This document shows positions 56,489-63,994 of a DNA stretch of 64,000 bases, piece after piece. Numbering within the stretch: position 1 is the stretch's first letter; every line of letters begins with the position of its first letter. The stretch lies in assembly GCF_001983935.1 (NCBI RefSeq), contig NZ_CP017641.1, positions 2,294,001 through 2,358,000 of the forward strand, written 5' to 3'. The position numbers and the translations under genes are program-made. A model generated the notes under the pieces. It worked only from the letters and a program-made list of their open reading frames with translations, made no database searches and had not been told where the DNA came from. The stretch comes from Fuerstiella marisgermanici. Lineage in GTDB: Bacteria > Planctomycetota > Planctomycetia > Planctomycetales > Planctomycetaceae.

Positions 56489-57520
56489 TTAGTAATCCAG
56501 CCAGATTCCGGCACCCAGTTGGTTGTCGAACCGTTGATAGAATTCGTACTGGTTCGACGGGCCGTTAAAGTACTGCAGGCCCGTGCGAAGGGTGCGTCCG
56601 GTGACCGGGCCCTTCCACTGCCAGCCTGTCATCGCAGTGACGCCTGCTGCAAAATTGACTTCCTGCCGCATTTGAAAATTCAATGCAGCAAACGGAGCAC
56701 CAGCTTGTGGACGACTGGCTTGTTTTGCATATTCAGTTCCGAATTGAAACTGCAACGGTTTAGCCCCACCGCTCACAGCAATCGCCCAGGCGATTTCGCC
56801 GTACAAACGCCATTCCGGAGTCGCATCAAACGACGTCCCCACGATTAGGTTCTCTCGCACATAGTTCACCCGCTGAAAACCGGGATTCTTGATCTGGTAC
56901 TCGTCGCCAACGTGCGAGCTCACGTGAAAGTAACCTGCCTTGTATGAAATTCTATCCAGCCGACCGGTCCACAACAGACCAAAGCGGTAGTCAGATGATT
57001 CCAGGTCCATCTTTTCGTTGGGATCGAGTCGCACCATGACGGCTCCTTCGAGATCGATCTGCCAGGCATCCAGATTCATCCGAGGCGGCTGGTCGCGTCG
57101 ATAGATGCCGACGCGGCCGCCTAAAGTCGAATCCCAACGCCAGCTTTTGTCAGAGAGATCGTAGTGAGCCACCGTGCCCATGCGAGGTTCGTGCGGGCCG
57201 GCAATATAAGAACGGTACAACAGCCCCACGGGCAGAACGCTGTTCGGATAGCAGTCCTGCGGTTGATTGTTGAACGGTTCAAAACACGCCGGCTGTGAAT
57301 ACGAAACCGGTTGCTCAATCGCAGCCGCGACGCTTTCCAAAGGTGCAGTCGGCGAGTTGAACACGTCTTCGACATTTCGAGTGTCAAAAACCACCGTCGG
57401 CGCGTTGTCCGTTTCTGCCTGGCAGAAGCCAGCGACGGGGTGCGTCGCAACCCATCCTAACGCAACTGCGAACACGTATCGCATTGCGGACTGACTTGTC
57501 TGGCGTGTGATTAAGGACAT
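56489..57520 (-). CDS. DUF1207 outer-membrane-type protein
   Basis: 343 residues from the ATG at 57520, with CAGGA six bases upstream. A signal peptide (MRYVFAVALGWVATHPVAGF) starts at an inner Met, about 13 residues in, so the ATG at 57481 could also serve. The DUF1207 core is clear: LPVGLLYRSYIAGPHEPRMG, WRWDSTLGGRVGIYRR, AWQIDLEGAVMVRLD and a porin-like series of strands ending YEFYQRFDNQLGAGIWLDY. The C-terminal aromatic fits an outer-membrane beta-barrel. Its function is not established. It stands alone. Confidence 0.88.
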   Translation of the reverse strand: MSLITRQTSQSAMRYVFAVALGWVATHPVAGFCQAETDNAPTVVFDTRNVEDVFNSPTAPLESVAAAIEQPVSYSQPACFEPFNNQPQDCYPNSVLPVGLLYRSYIAGPHEPRMGTVAHYDLSDKSWRWDSTLGGRVGIYRRDQPPRMNLDAWQIDLEGAVMVRLDPNEKMDLESSDYRFGLLWTGRLDRISYKAGYFHVSSHVGDEYQIKNPGFQRVNYVRENLIVGTSFDATPEWRLYGEIAWAIAVSGGAKPLQFQFGTEYAKQASRPQAGAPFAALNFQMRQEVNFAAGVTAMTGWQWKGPVTGRTLRTGLQYFNGPSNQYEFYQRFDNQLGAGIWLDY

Positions 57521-58180
57521 CGATTCCTGCTCTCTGAATGAGTTCACCGCCCCAGGTTGTGAAACCTGAGACGCCAACGTTCAGCGGCAAATCCTGCCGC
57601 GCCGCAAACGAGAACCCCGCGAGTTTTCGTTTGGGCAAGAAGGCCGAAGAGGACGACCGGCACGATGACAACGGACACACCTGTCGCAACCAAACCATCG
57701 GTTGCACGATTGCATCGATCAGACCGTACCCGGATGCATTGGGCGGTTTTTGAGTCGACAGACAATCAAGTGACGCCAGAATCCACGCAGTCAACGTGAC
57801 CGGATTATTTTCACATGGACTCACGGCCACAAAATGCAGGCCACTCCGCAAAAATGCGGCAAATTATCCGCCACACAGCAGCTTTTCAGTTAACTCACCG
57901 GCCTGAATGCCTGTATTGACAAGCCCCAAAGCAAATTGGCAAGAACTCAGTTCCTCAGCAAAGTTCGGCCACACTCCTGCGGCGAAAACCGCCTGAGAGA
58001 TGAGGCGAAAGTTAGCGCCGAAACCATTCCGTCCCCCGTGCTTTCTCAGGATCGTTCCTCCCTGGCTTGGAAACCCCGGAAAAACGATTATGCTCCCCCG
58101 CTCGAACACGCCAAACTCTGGCGTGTCCACGGTTTAGAGGCAGATTCAGACACACCTCGTCGCATCTGCCAAACCATCAA
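57521..58180. other. Non-coding stretch before tRNA-Leu(TAA)
   Basis: About 660 bases. Open frames on both strands are short and lack domains. It should hold the promoters of the DUF1207 gene and of the tRNA. No further RNA gene was recognised. Confidence 0.5.
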
Positions 58181-58266
58181 GCCCCGGTGGCGGAATTGGT
58201 AGACGCACCAGACTTAAAATCTGGGATTCCGATAGGAGTGTGCGGGTTCAAGTCCCGCCCGGGGTA
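58181..58266 (+). tRNA. tRNA-Leu (anticodon TAA)
   Basis: A class II tRNA of 86 bases. GCCCCGG (58181-58187) pairs with CCGGGGT (58259-58265; one G-T pair at the end), discriminator A58266, no encoded CCA. The anticodon stem CCAGA/TCTGG encloses CTTAAAA, giving anticodon TAA at 58215-58217. A long variable arm and the T-loop GTTCAAGTC are present. It reads UUA/UUG codons. Confidence 0.96.
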
Positions 58267-58811
58267 GTAAAAACATTGACCAAAAGCGAAAAGTGTTATT
58301 TGAAGCCATTTTCACGAGTCACTGCAGTGTGTCTAAGTTAACGGAAGTTGCAGCAAGTCGGGTGATGTAAATGCTAATTCGGGTGATGTAACGGGTGATG
58401 TAATGCCTTTTGGGGTGATGTAAATCGCCTGTTCGTTGCCATCGACTCACTCAATAGTTGCGAATGCGTGCCCACGTACCATCCGTGGTGATTCCAGTGT
58501 TGGTCACTAACCACCCACCCCCACCTTCGCCCCAGCCTCAAACGCTTCCACAAAAGCAACCCGCAACTTCGTCGCCGTGTACCGATCCCGACCAGCGATT
58601 GCTGTGCTGCCACCGTGCGACAGAACGAAAATCGGTTGTGTGGCGGAGTAAAAACGCTGACAATGGGGTTGCTCCGCAAAGCAGCCGGTGTAGAAGCAAT
58701 GTTATGTCGAAGAATCTGCAGCACCGATGACTTGTGTAGGATGTGGCGGCAGCTAAAATTTGTGTTCTGTCCAATGCAAAGACACAACCAATAAAGGGAT
58801 GCAACCCTTCG
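58267..58811. other. Non-coding stretch with short direct repeats
   Basis: About 545 bases from the tRNA to the next gene. The cluster of GGGTGATGTAA repeats lies at 58360-58423. Nothing else is recognisable. Confidence 0.6.
58360..58423 (+). repeat. Four direct repeats of GGGTGATGTAA
   Basis: Exact copies at 58360-58370, 58381-58391, 58393-58403 and 58413-58423, with starts spaced by 21, 12 and 20 bases. On the minus strand they read TTACATCACCC. The tight, partly regular spacing resembles protein-binding iterons, but a decayed small tandem repeat is equally possible. Confidence 0.85.
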
Positions 58812-59606
58812 ATGAGATTCTCAGCAGTATTTGCAGTTTGCGTTCTCTTTCACCTTTCCGCTTCGCCATTGCACGCAGACGTCATTGCAAAGTGGGACTT
58901 TGACCAGGGTGATCTGACGGATTCTTCAGGCAATGGGTATCACTTAGATCATTTTAATCAGTTCTTTTCGCTGACCTTCGGGCAAGGACGAAATGGCCTT
59001 GCGCCCATTTTTACGAATGCCGATTATCTTTACTCACGCAATGCGGATTTGTACGCCAGCCGAAGTGAGTTTACTATTGGCGGTTGGGTACGTTCCGCGC
59101 AGACCCAGGGCAGTGATTCGTACTTGTTCATGAATGGCGATGATTCTGGCTTCAATCACCTAAATGGAGGTGTGACGCTTCATTTTGATACACTTTATGG
59201 CTACGTCGGTAGCGGTGGCAATCATCTTGGCTCTTCGGGAACCGGGATCACCGTCAATGACGATTTGTGGCATCATGTCGCTCTCGTGCTGGACACCACG
59301 CTTGAAAATGATATGCGGCTTTACTTTGATGGGGAGTTGATTACACAGAAAAACAGTAGTTTCGGCTCAACTGAGCAAGGCAACATCTTTACGATCGGCG
59401 GCAAAGCCTTAGGCAACCGTACGGCGACCGGCCGCGGATTTACGGGAATGATCGATGAAGTGTTTTTTGCAGACCATGCACTATCCACTGCTGAAGTTCA
59501 GGATATCGCCGGGATTTCGGCCATTCCAGAGCCAGGTTCTTGCTCGTTTCTCGCACTTGCCGCTGGAGCGTTTCTTGTCATGCGAAGACGTAAGGCGCTG
59601 ACATAA
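58812..59606 (+). CDS. LamG-domain PEP-CTERM protein
   Basis: 264 residues from the ATG at 58812 (MRFSAVFAVCVLFHLSASPL), a clear signal peptide. The middle is a concanavalin/LamG sandwich: VIAKWDFDQGDLTDSSGNGY, SEFTIGGWVRSAQ, DDLWHHVALVLDT, MRLYFDGELI and GMIDEVFFADHALSTAEVQD. The tail is IPEPGSCSFLALAAGAFLVM with RRRKALT, the exosortase sorting signal. Such proteins bind sugars or serve as matrix or surface components. The ribosome site is weak. It is followed within 2 bases by the intron-like hairpin sequence. Confidence 0.9.
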   Translation: MRFSAVFAVCVLFHLSASPLHADVIAKWDFDQGDLTDSSGNGYHLDHFNQFFSLTFGQGRNGLAPIFTNADYLYSRNADLYASRSEFTIGGWVRSAQTQGSDSYLFMNGDDSGFNHLNGGVTLHFDTLYGYVGSGGNHLGSSGTGITVNDDLWHHVALVLDTTLENDMRLYFDGELITQKNSSFGSTEQGNIFTIGGKALGNRTATGRGFTGMIDEVFFADHALSTAEVQDIAGISAIPEPGSCSFLALAAGAFLVMRRRKALT

Positions 59607-59925
59607 CATCGGGTAAGGACCACCGTTTCCGGCGACCCTACCCACACCACCGGACATGCAAGTCCGCACCCGGCGGTTTGCCACATCACCGCAGCTTGTC
59701 CCGAACAGCCGTCCCAAAATCCGCCACACCAACAGCACGATCATAACCACAAACGACAATCGTGCGGGTGTGAATGCCCGGCGTGGCATCCGTGGTCGCT
59801 CTGGCAGTTCTGGCTCGTGGTGTGAATCGGGTTGATCGCCGCTGTCGGTTCTCGATCATCGGCGAGGGGCGATGCTCACTGGTGGCTTATTCGCTCGCTC
59901 CGTTTTCCTCAACTGGAATGCCAAC
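59607..59925. other. Short non-coding stretch with an intron-like 3' end
   Basis: About 320 bases. It contains the sequence at 59608-59682 (see next entry). The rest has no recognisable content. Confidence 0.5.
59608..59682 (-). ncRNA. Possible remnant of a group II intron 3' end (domains V-VI)
   Basis: Read on the minus strand from 59682, ACCGCCGGGTGCGGACTTGC and then ATGTCCGGTGGTGTGGG resemble domain V of bacterial group II introns. A long hairpin (GGGTAGGGTCGCCG ... CGGTGGTCCTTACCC) follows like domain VI. No reverse transcriptase or other intron part is present, so it would be only a fragment. On the plus strand the same hairpin could end transcription of the gene that stops at 59606. 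Confidence 0.35.
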
Positions 59926-60363
59926 ATGAGTGCCGCAATGACGCTGTCTTTTGGCCTGATTTCACTTGCAGCAGCGAGTGACTCGCGAGACCTATTCGAG
60001 CTGACTATGCATCAGCCCTTAACGAACGAGCGCTACGCGGTAACTGCGAACATCGGCTCGGTCTCAGAGGTCACATTAAGAACAGGTCAAATAGACCCTG
60101 CCACCAAAATCGGTGCTTCAGTGCAACTGTTACAACGAAAGTCTGGTGAATTCGTCGTACGTCGCTCTGTTGCTGGAGAAATACAGAAACACCACTCTGA
60201 CTCATCGAAATTGGTCGTGATTGCGAACCTGCCTGCTGACCAAATCGTGCCGGATGGAAAGTACCTTTTCGCCGTCAATTTAATTATCAATGGCCGTGAA
60301 GTCACAAGTGCTTCACGGGTGATTCGGATGGGCAACCTTAAAGGGCAGCCCGACGAGCGTTAG
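59926..60363 (+). CDS. Small secreted protein of unknown function
   Basis: 145 residues from the ATG at 59926 (MSAAMTLSFGLISLAAASDS), which starts a signal peptide; the ATG at 59872 only adds a lead. The mature part looks beta-rich (NERYAVTANIGSVSEVTLRT, VQLLQRKSGEFVVRRSVAGE, DGKYLFAVNLIINGREVTSA) and may be a single Ig-like or beta-sandwich domain. The ribosome site is weak. No family is recognised. Its 3' end overlaps a decayed small-protein frame on the other strand. Confidence 0.55.
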   Translation: MSAAMTLSFGLISLAAASDSRDLFELTMHQPLTNERYAVTANIGSVSEVTLRTGQIDPATKIGASVQLLQRKSGEFVVRRSVAGEIQKHHSDSSKLVVIANLPADQIVPDGKYLFAVNLIINGREVTSASRVIRMGNLKGQPDER

Positions 60364-60478
60364 TGAAACTGTTGACGTTCAATCCGTATTCTTCGTTCCA
60401 AACAACCCACGCCACCACACTCAAAAGCAACCCCAACCGCGCCACCCAGAACAACCCCGGCTTGATCAGCTCCCTCAC
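60338..60478 (-). pseudogene. Truncated paralogue of the MRELIQP small membrane protein
   Basis: From a GTG at 60478 the frame reads VRELIKPGLFWVARLGLLLS and VVAWVVWNEEYG, close to the first 30 residues of the intact gene just upstream (MRELIQPALKIMARTGLFLS). It then runs out after 46 residues, in sequence antisense to the neighbouring gene. The GTG overlaps the intact gene's stop (CC-GTGA). It is probably a tandem copy cut by a deletion. Confidence 0.65.
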
Positions 60479-60906
60479 GGCGTCACCTCTTTCGGTTTGC
60501 GGTAGAACCACCACAACGCGACGTTGGTGAAGGTGAGGGTTGAGACGACGAGCCAGTGGCGAATTGAAATGTCGCCTTCAAACGGAACAACACGGTCGAA
60601 GTAGACGCCGGGAATCCTACATAGCCTCGGTTCTTCCAATGGGCTTGCTGGGTATCCCAAGCGATAGCCGAATGCCCCTCTCTGACGGAAGTCGTATTCA
60701 TCATTCTGTTCGATTGTCAGTACATACCACGGCATTCCCTCATGGAACAGAATCCAGCCGCAACTCCCGAATTCCGCGTTTACGTAGTATGCGTGGTTGT
60801 ACGCGATTCGAACCGTCCACCACTGCCCCACAACCCACGCCAACACGCTCAAGAACAGCCCTGTCCGTGCCATGATCTTCAATGCTGGTTGAATGAGTTC
60901 TCGCAT
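60475..60906 (-). CDS. Small membrane protein of the MRELIQP family
   Basis: 143 residues with two membrane helices: about 12-30 (ARTGLFLSVLAWVVGQWW) and 112-133 (HWLVVSTLTFTNVALWWFYR). The part between is polar with aromatic residues (NEYDFRQRGAFGYRLGYPAS), probably outside the cytoplasm. I know no named family. Its first codons, for MRELIQP, recur as remnants at 60478, 61196 and 16582-16600, so it belongs to a paralogous set. It is followed directly by the truncated copy. The ribosome site is weak. Confidence 0.65.
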   Translation of the reverse strand: MRELIQPALKIMARTGLFLSVLAWVVGQWWTVRIAYNHAYYVNAEFGSCGWILFHEGMPWYVLTIEQNDEYDFRQRGAFGYRLGYPASPLEEPRLCRIPGVYFDRVVPFEGDISIRHWLVVSTLTFTNVALWWFYRKPKEVTP

Positions 60907-60972
60907 TGCTATTTGGCTTCAGCATTCATAGATTGGCAAACGTCACATTGAGTTTCGTTGCAGGCTACTGAC

Positions 60973-61155
60973 ATGGTTTATTTTGGCCCTCAAGAAATCA
61001 TCGTCATTTCGATCGCGGTATGGCTTCTATTCGGGGACCAGCTTTCGCGACCGATTCAGCCAATCCTGCAGTATTACTGGGCTGGCACGTTTCCTCTCTT
61101 CACGAAGCTATGGCGACGCATTGTTTTGCTGTCCCGCTCCACTTTGTTTTTGTAG
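60973..61155 (+). CDS. Very small single-helix protein with TatA-like start
   Basis: 60 residues from the ATG at 60973. The N-terminus MVYFGPQEIIVISIAVWLLF, then GDQLSR, follows the pattern of TatA/TatB (FGxxELIVIxxVxLLLFG). The amphipathic helix that should come next is not clear; instead there is YYWAGTFPLFTKLWRRIVLL. It may be a decayed or specialised TatA-like protein, or simply a small membrane peptide. No ribosome site is strong. It lies between remnants of other small genes. Confidence 0.35.
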   Translation: MVYFGPQEIIVISIAVWLLFGDQLSRPIQPILQYYWAGTFPLFTKLWRRIVLLSRSTLFL

Positions 61156-61196
61156 CCTTCAGCCAGAACACGGGGCGGTTGAATGAGTTCTCGCAT
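61074..61196 (-). pseudogene. Remnant start of an MRELIQP-family gene
   Basis: The frame from the ATG at 61196 begins MRELIQPPRVLAEGY and then loses all similarity to the family; it has no membrane helix. It marks the left end of upstream-module copy B. Confidence 0.5.
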
Positions 61197-61529
61197 CCGT
61201 GGAGTGTCCACGACGCGGTGCCGTGGTGTCAATGTGGGGTAGTGAAACCGGACGAACCGGCTCACCGATCAGCTTCTGACTGGTAGTGACAACGAGACGC
61301 CCCTAGGCTATGCTGATTCCTGAACAGAGTTCAGTGACGTCATTGAATTCGCAAGGGCGAGGAACAGCGTAGTCTGTTGTCGTTCTTCGCATGTGAAGCG
61401 GAAAGTCCAACGTGCGATCTGTGCCGTGGCGTCACTGCCTATGTATGGATCGCAATTCGTTACCTGACAAGAGCAGAATCGTTCTCGACGTCAACTGTCG
61501 CCCTAGTTCCCACTCGCGAAAGAAACGCA
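61156..61529. other. Spacer upstream of the DUF4062 gene
   Basis: About 370 bases made up almost wholly of upstream-module copy B and the MRELIQP remnant; the last 70 bases are open in the DUF4062 frame but show no conserved sequence. Confidence 0.55.
61177..61460 (+). repeat. Diverged upstream module, copy B
   Basis: It shares with 16582-16860, in the same order, GGTTGAATGAGTTCTCGC, GGTGTCAATGTGG, ACCGGAC.AACCGG, CGCCCCTAGGCTATGCTGA, TTCGCAAGGGCGAGGAACA and ATCGCAATTCGTTA. It lies upstream of the DUF4062 gene, as copy A lies upstream of the metallo-beta-lactamase gene. Confidence 0.85.
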
Positions 61530-62208
61530 TTGAAAAAAATCCAAGTATTCATATCGTCGACGTACAAAGACCTAGTCCCTGAGAGACAGGCGGCTGTTCA
61601 AGCAATCCTAAAATCTGGACACATTCCAGCAGGGATGGAACTATTCGCGGCGGGCGACGAATCGCAGATGGAAACTATCCGACGGTGGATTGACCAATCC
61701 GACGTCTACATGCTGATTCTTGGTGGACGATATGGAAGCGTCGACCAGACAACGTCGCTAAGCTACACCGAACTAGAATTTGACTTCGCAGCGTCCCAAG
61801 GGATTCCTTCTTTCTCAGTGGTTGCGACGGAAGATGCAATTGACGCAAAAGTCAAGGAACTTGGACGCGAAGCGATTGATAGTGAATACGGGAAAGAACT
61901 GAAGCTCTTTCGAGAGAAAGTGCTGTCGCGAATTTCTTCCTTCTTCGACGACCCGAAGGATATCAAACTCGCGGTACATGAGACTCTTGCAGATTTTTCA
62001 ACACGCAAGAAATTCATTGGATGGGTGCGTGGAGACGAAGTCAAAGACCAAGAGCCGTTGCTTGATGAAATTACCCAGCTCAGCAAACGCAACGCGACGT
62101 TAACGACGAAGGTCGCGCAACTCGAAAAGAAGTTGCAAGCGATTAAGTACAGTGACAAGGGTGGATGGACGGATGAAGATTTCAAAGAGATTTTCTCACT
62201 CCTTCTTC
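61530..62208 (+). pseudogene. DUF4062 protein gene, 5' part, interrupted by IS
   Basis: The likely start is the TTG at 61530 (product MKKIQVFISSTYKDLVPERQ), the usual first residues of DUF4062; the open frame upstream has no conserved content. The DUF4062 domain covers about residues 1-90 (GHIPAGMELFAAGDESQMET, YMLILGGRYGSVDQTT, SYTELEFDFAASQGIP). A helical/coiled-coil part follows (ITQLSKRNATLTTKVAQLEK). The frame runs into ISAs1 copy 2 after SLLLP. If the IS and one 10-bp duplication are removed, it joins the 63510-63835 part in frame, giving 334 residues. DUF4062 is common in STAND-type and other defence proteins. Confidence 0.85.
62199..62208. repeat. Target-site duplication, left (ISAs1 copy 2)
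   Basis: CTCCTTCTTC directly left of the element is repeated exactly at 63500-63509. Confidence 0.95.
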
Positions 62209-63499
62209 CAGGGCCAGCGCGCACTTTGGGCAATTTAGGCTGGCGCGACAAGTGAGTATTGGTTAGTCTTTTCGTGTCGTAACATCGGACTTCACGAGGA
62301 GAGGACAAGAGATGTCGACAGTTGAACTGGCGGTCACCCAGGAGCTGACAGGAAACATTGTTCATTACTTTGATCAATTGAAAGACCCGCGTTCCAACAT
62401 CAATCGTCTGCATCTGCTTGGTGATGTGATTGTGATCGCCATTTGCGGAGTGCTGGCCAACGCCGACGGCCCCAGTGCGATTGCGGAATGGGCGCGACTG
62501 AATGCCGATGGCCTGCAGAAACACCTGGCACTTCCGCATGGCATTCCGAAAAAAGATACGTACCGGCGCGTCCTTTCTCTCCTGAAGCCGAACGACTTTC
62601 AAGCGTGCTTCGTGCAATGGATTGAATCGCTGGAAGGACTTTCCGACGAACAGAAAGAAGGCTACAGAAAACAGATTGCGATTGATGGCAAAGCACTCCG
62701 TCGATCACATGACAAAAAGAATGGGCTGGGTGCGTTGTTCATCGTGAGTGCGTGGGCTTCTGATCAGGGGATTTCTCTGGGACAGGTGGCGACGGAAGAG
62801 AAGTCGAACGAGATCACCGCGATCCCGAAATTACTGAACGAAATCAATATCGATGAGGCGATCATTACGATTGACGCAGCGGGTTGTCAAAAAAACATTG
62901 CGCAGCAGATCGTGTCTGGCAATGCAGACTATGTGTTAGCCCTGAAAGGCAACCAACCGAAACTCTATGAGGTCGTGCAGAAGTTTTTTCTCGATCACCT
63001 GGAGGATGACTTCGCTCGCTGTCCCGTCAGTCGCTATGAAGAAACAGAGAAGGGACACGGTCGGCAGGAACAGAGAATCTACTATCAGGCGACCGTGCCT
63101 GTCGATTTTGACGTGGGCCACAAATGGGCCGGACTCAAGACCATCGGAACGGCGATCCGAATGTACGAGCAGGACGGCATTCATCATTCTGACGTTCGCT
63201 ACTACATCAGCAGTCTGCGTCGCAAAGGCGAGCTGTTCGCAACAACGGTTCGTGGTCACTGGGCCATAGAAAACACGCTGCACTGGAGTCTCGACATGAC
63301 CTACCGCGAGGATGAGAGTCGAGTCCGAAACCGAATCTTCGCGAACAATTTGTCATGGCTCAGACGACTCACACTCAGCCTCATCAAGAAACATCCTGGC
63401 AAACAAAGCAACGTCATGAAAAGAAGAATGGCCGGATGGAACATTGACTATTTGATGCAAATCCTTACCGGCAAAACAACTTAGTATGCGCTGGCCCTG
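62209..63499 (+). mobile_element. ISAs1-family insertion sequence, copy 2 (1291 bp)
   Basis: Same ends and length as copy 1 at 13116-14406 and the same sequence by eye. It is flanked by the 10-bp duplication CTCCTTCTTC, which differs from that of copy 1, so the two copies inserted independently. It splits the DUF4062 gene. Confidence 0.96.
62312..63484 (+). CDS. ISAs1-family transposase
   Basis: 390 residues, identical in translation to the transposase at 13219-14391, with the same DDE-type residues (IDGKALR, ITIDAAGCQ, HWAIENTLHW) and the same AGGAGAGGACAAGAG upstream. Confidence 0.97.
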   Translation: MSTVELAVTQELTGNIVHYFDQLKDPRSNINRLHLLGDVIVIAICGVLANADGPSAIAEWARLNADGLQKHLALPHGIPKKDTYRRVLSLLKPNDFQACFVQWIESLEGLSDEQKEGYRKQIAIDGKALRRSHDKKNGLGALFIVSAWASDQGISLGQVATEEKSNEITAIPKLLNEINIDEAIITIDAAGCQKNIAQQIVSGNADYVLALKGNQPKLYEVVQKFFLDHLEDDFARCPVSRYEETEKGHGRQEQRIYYQATVPVDFDVGHKWAGLKTIGTAIRMYEQDGIHHSDVRYYISSLRRKGELFATTVRGHWAIENTLHWSLDMTYREDESRVRNRIFANNLSWLRRLTLSLIKKHPGKQSNVMKRRMAGWNIDYLMQILTGKTT

Positions 63500-63509
63500 C
63501 TCCTTCTTC
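63500..63509. repeat. Target-site duplication, right (ISAs1 copy 2)
   Basis: CTCCTTCTTC, the partner of 62199-62208. Confidence 0.95.
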
Positions 63510-63835
63510 CTGTAAAGATATCCACGAAACTCTTTAGTGAAGCACCGAAGGAGATTGGTCTGGTCGACATTGTGCTTTCGGCACGTGACAGTCTTGTTAC
63601 TGGCATCGACAATCAATACGGAATGAAACCTATCGATCAATTCTTATATTTTAATGTTCTTCCCAAGATTGAAGTACATGGTTTGGCAACGTCTGAAAAA
63701 GTCGCTGGTGTAAAATTCCGAAGAAAGGCGTTGACGCCCAAAGGGCATGCATTCTTGGCATACATAGACCGTCTCCACGCGGAGAAGAAAGAAACAAAGA
63801 CTGACAACCGCGGCGAAGAGGCCTCCGACGTATAG
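63510..63835 (+). pseudogene. DUF4062 protein gene, 3' part
   Basis: Once the IS and one target copy are removed, translation continues after SLLLP as VKISTKLFSEAPKEIGLVDI and DIVLSARDSLVTGIDNQYGM, then the C-terminal helices (ALTPKGHAFLAYIDRLHAEK) and the stop TAG at 63833. The segment resembles a small winged-helix-like tail (VLPKIEVHGLATSEKVAGVK, then FRRKALTPKGHAFL). On its own it lacks a start; the GTG or ATG codons inside it are not convincing starts. Confidence 0.8.
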
Positions 63836-63994
63836 GCCAACGGGGCTGTCAATTAGCGGCTGATTAACGAAGGCAAGGTGATACCCGTGCGAAATGTAGA
63901 CCAGTTTCTGCATTTGCATCGGCGCAATGGTCGAACTATCGGACTTGGCTTTGTCCAGAAAGTAGTTCGCGATTTCTTTGGCATCGTAGCTCAT
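63644..63994 (-). pseudogene. Truncated DUF4065 (Panacea) domain gene
   Basis: From the ATG at 63994 the frame starts MSYDAKEIANYFLDKAKSDS and continues APMQMQKLVYISHGYHLAFV and NQPLIDSPV, the start of DUF4065 (SocA-like, Panacea). The domain should go on with a W-x-YGPV segment, but the similarity ends at about residue 52. The rest of the frame (to 63644) is antisense to the DUF4062 gene, so the true gene is cut at about 63836. Panacea domains act as antitoxins in many toxin-antitoxin pairs. A toxin gene, if any, would lie beyond the window. Confidence 0.7.

Noticed and set aside
61763-62617. A 284-codon minus-strand frame across the IS edge and the DUF4062 gene
   Set aside because: It is antisense to two well-supported coding regions and shares its first part with the same IS antisense frame as at copy 1.
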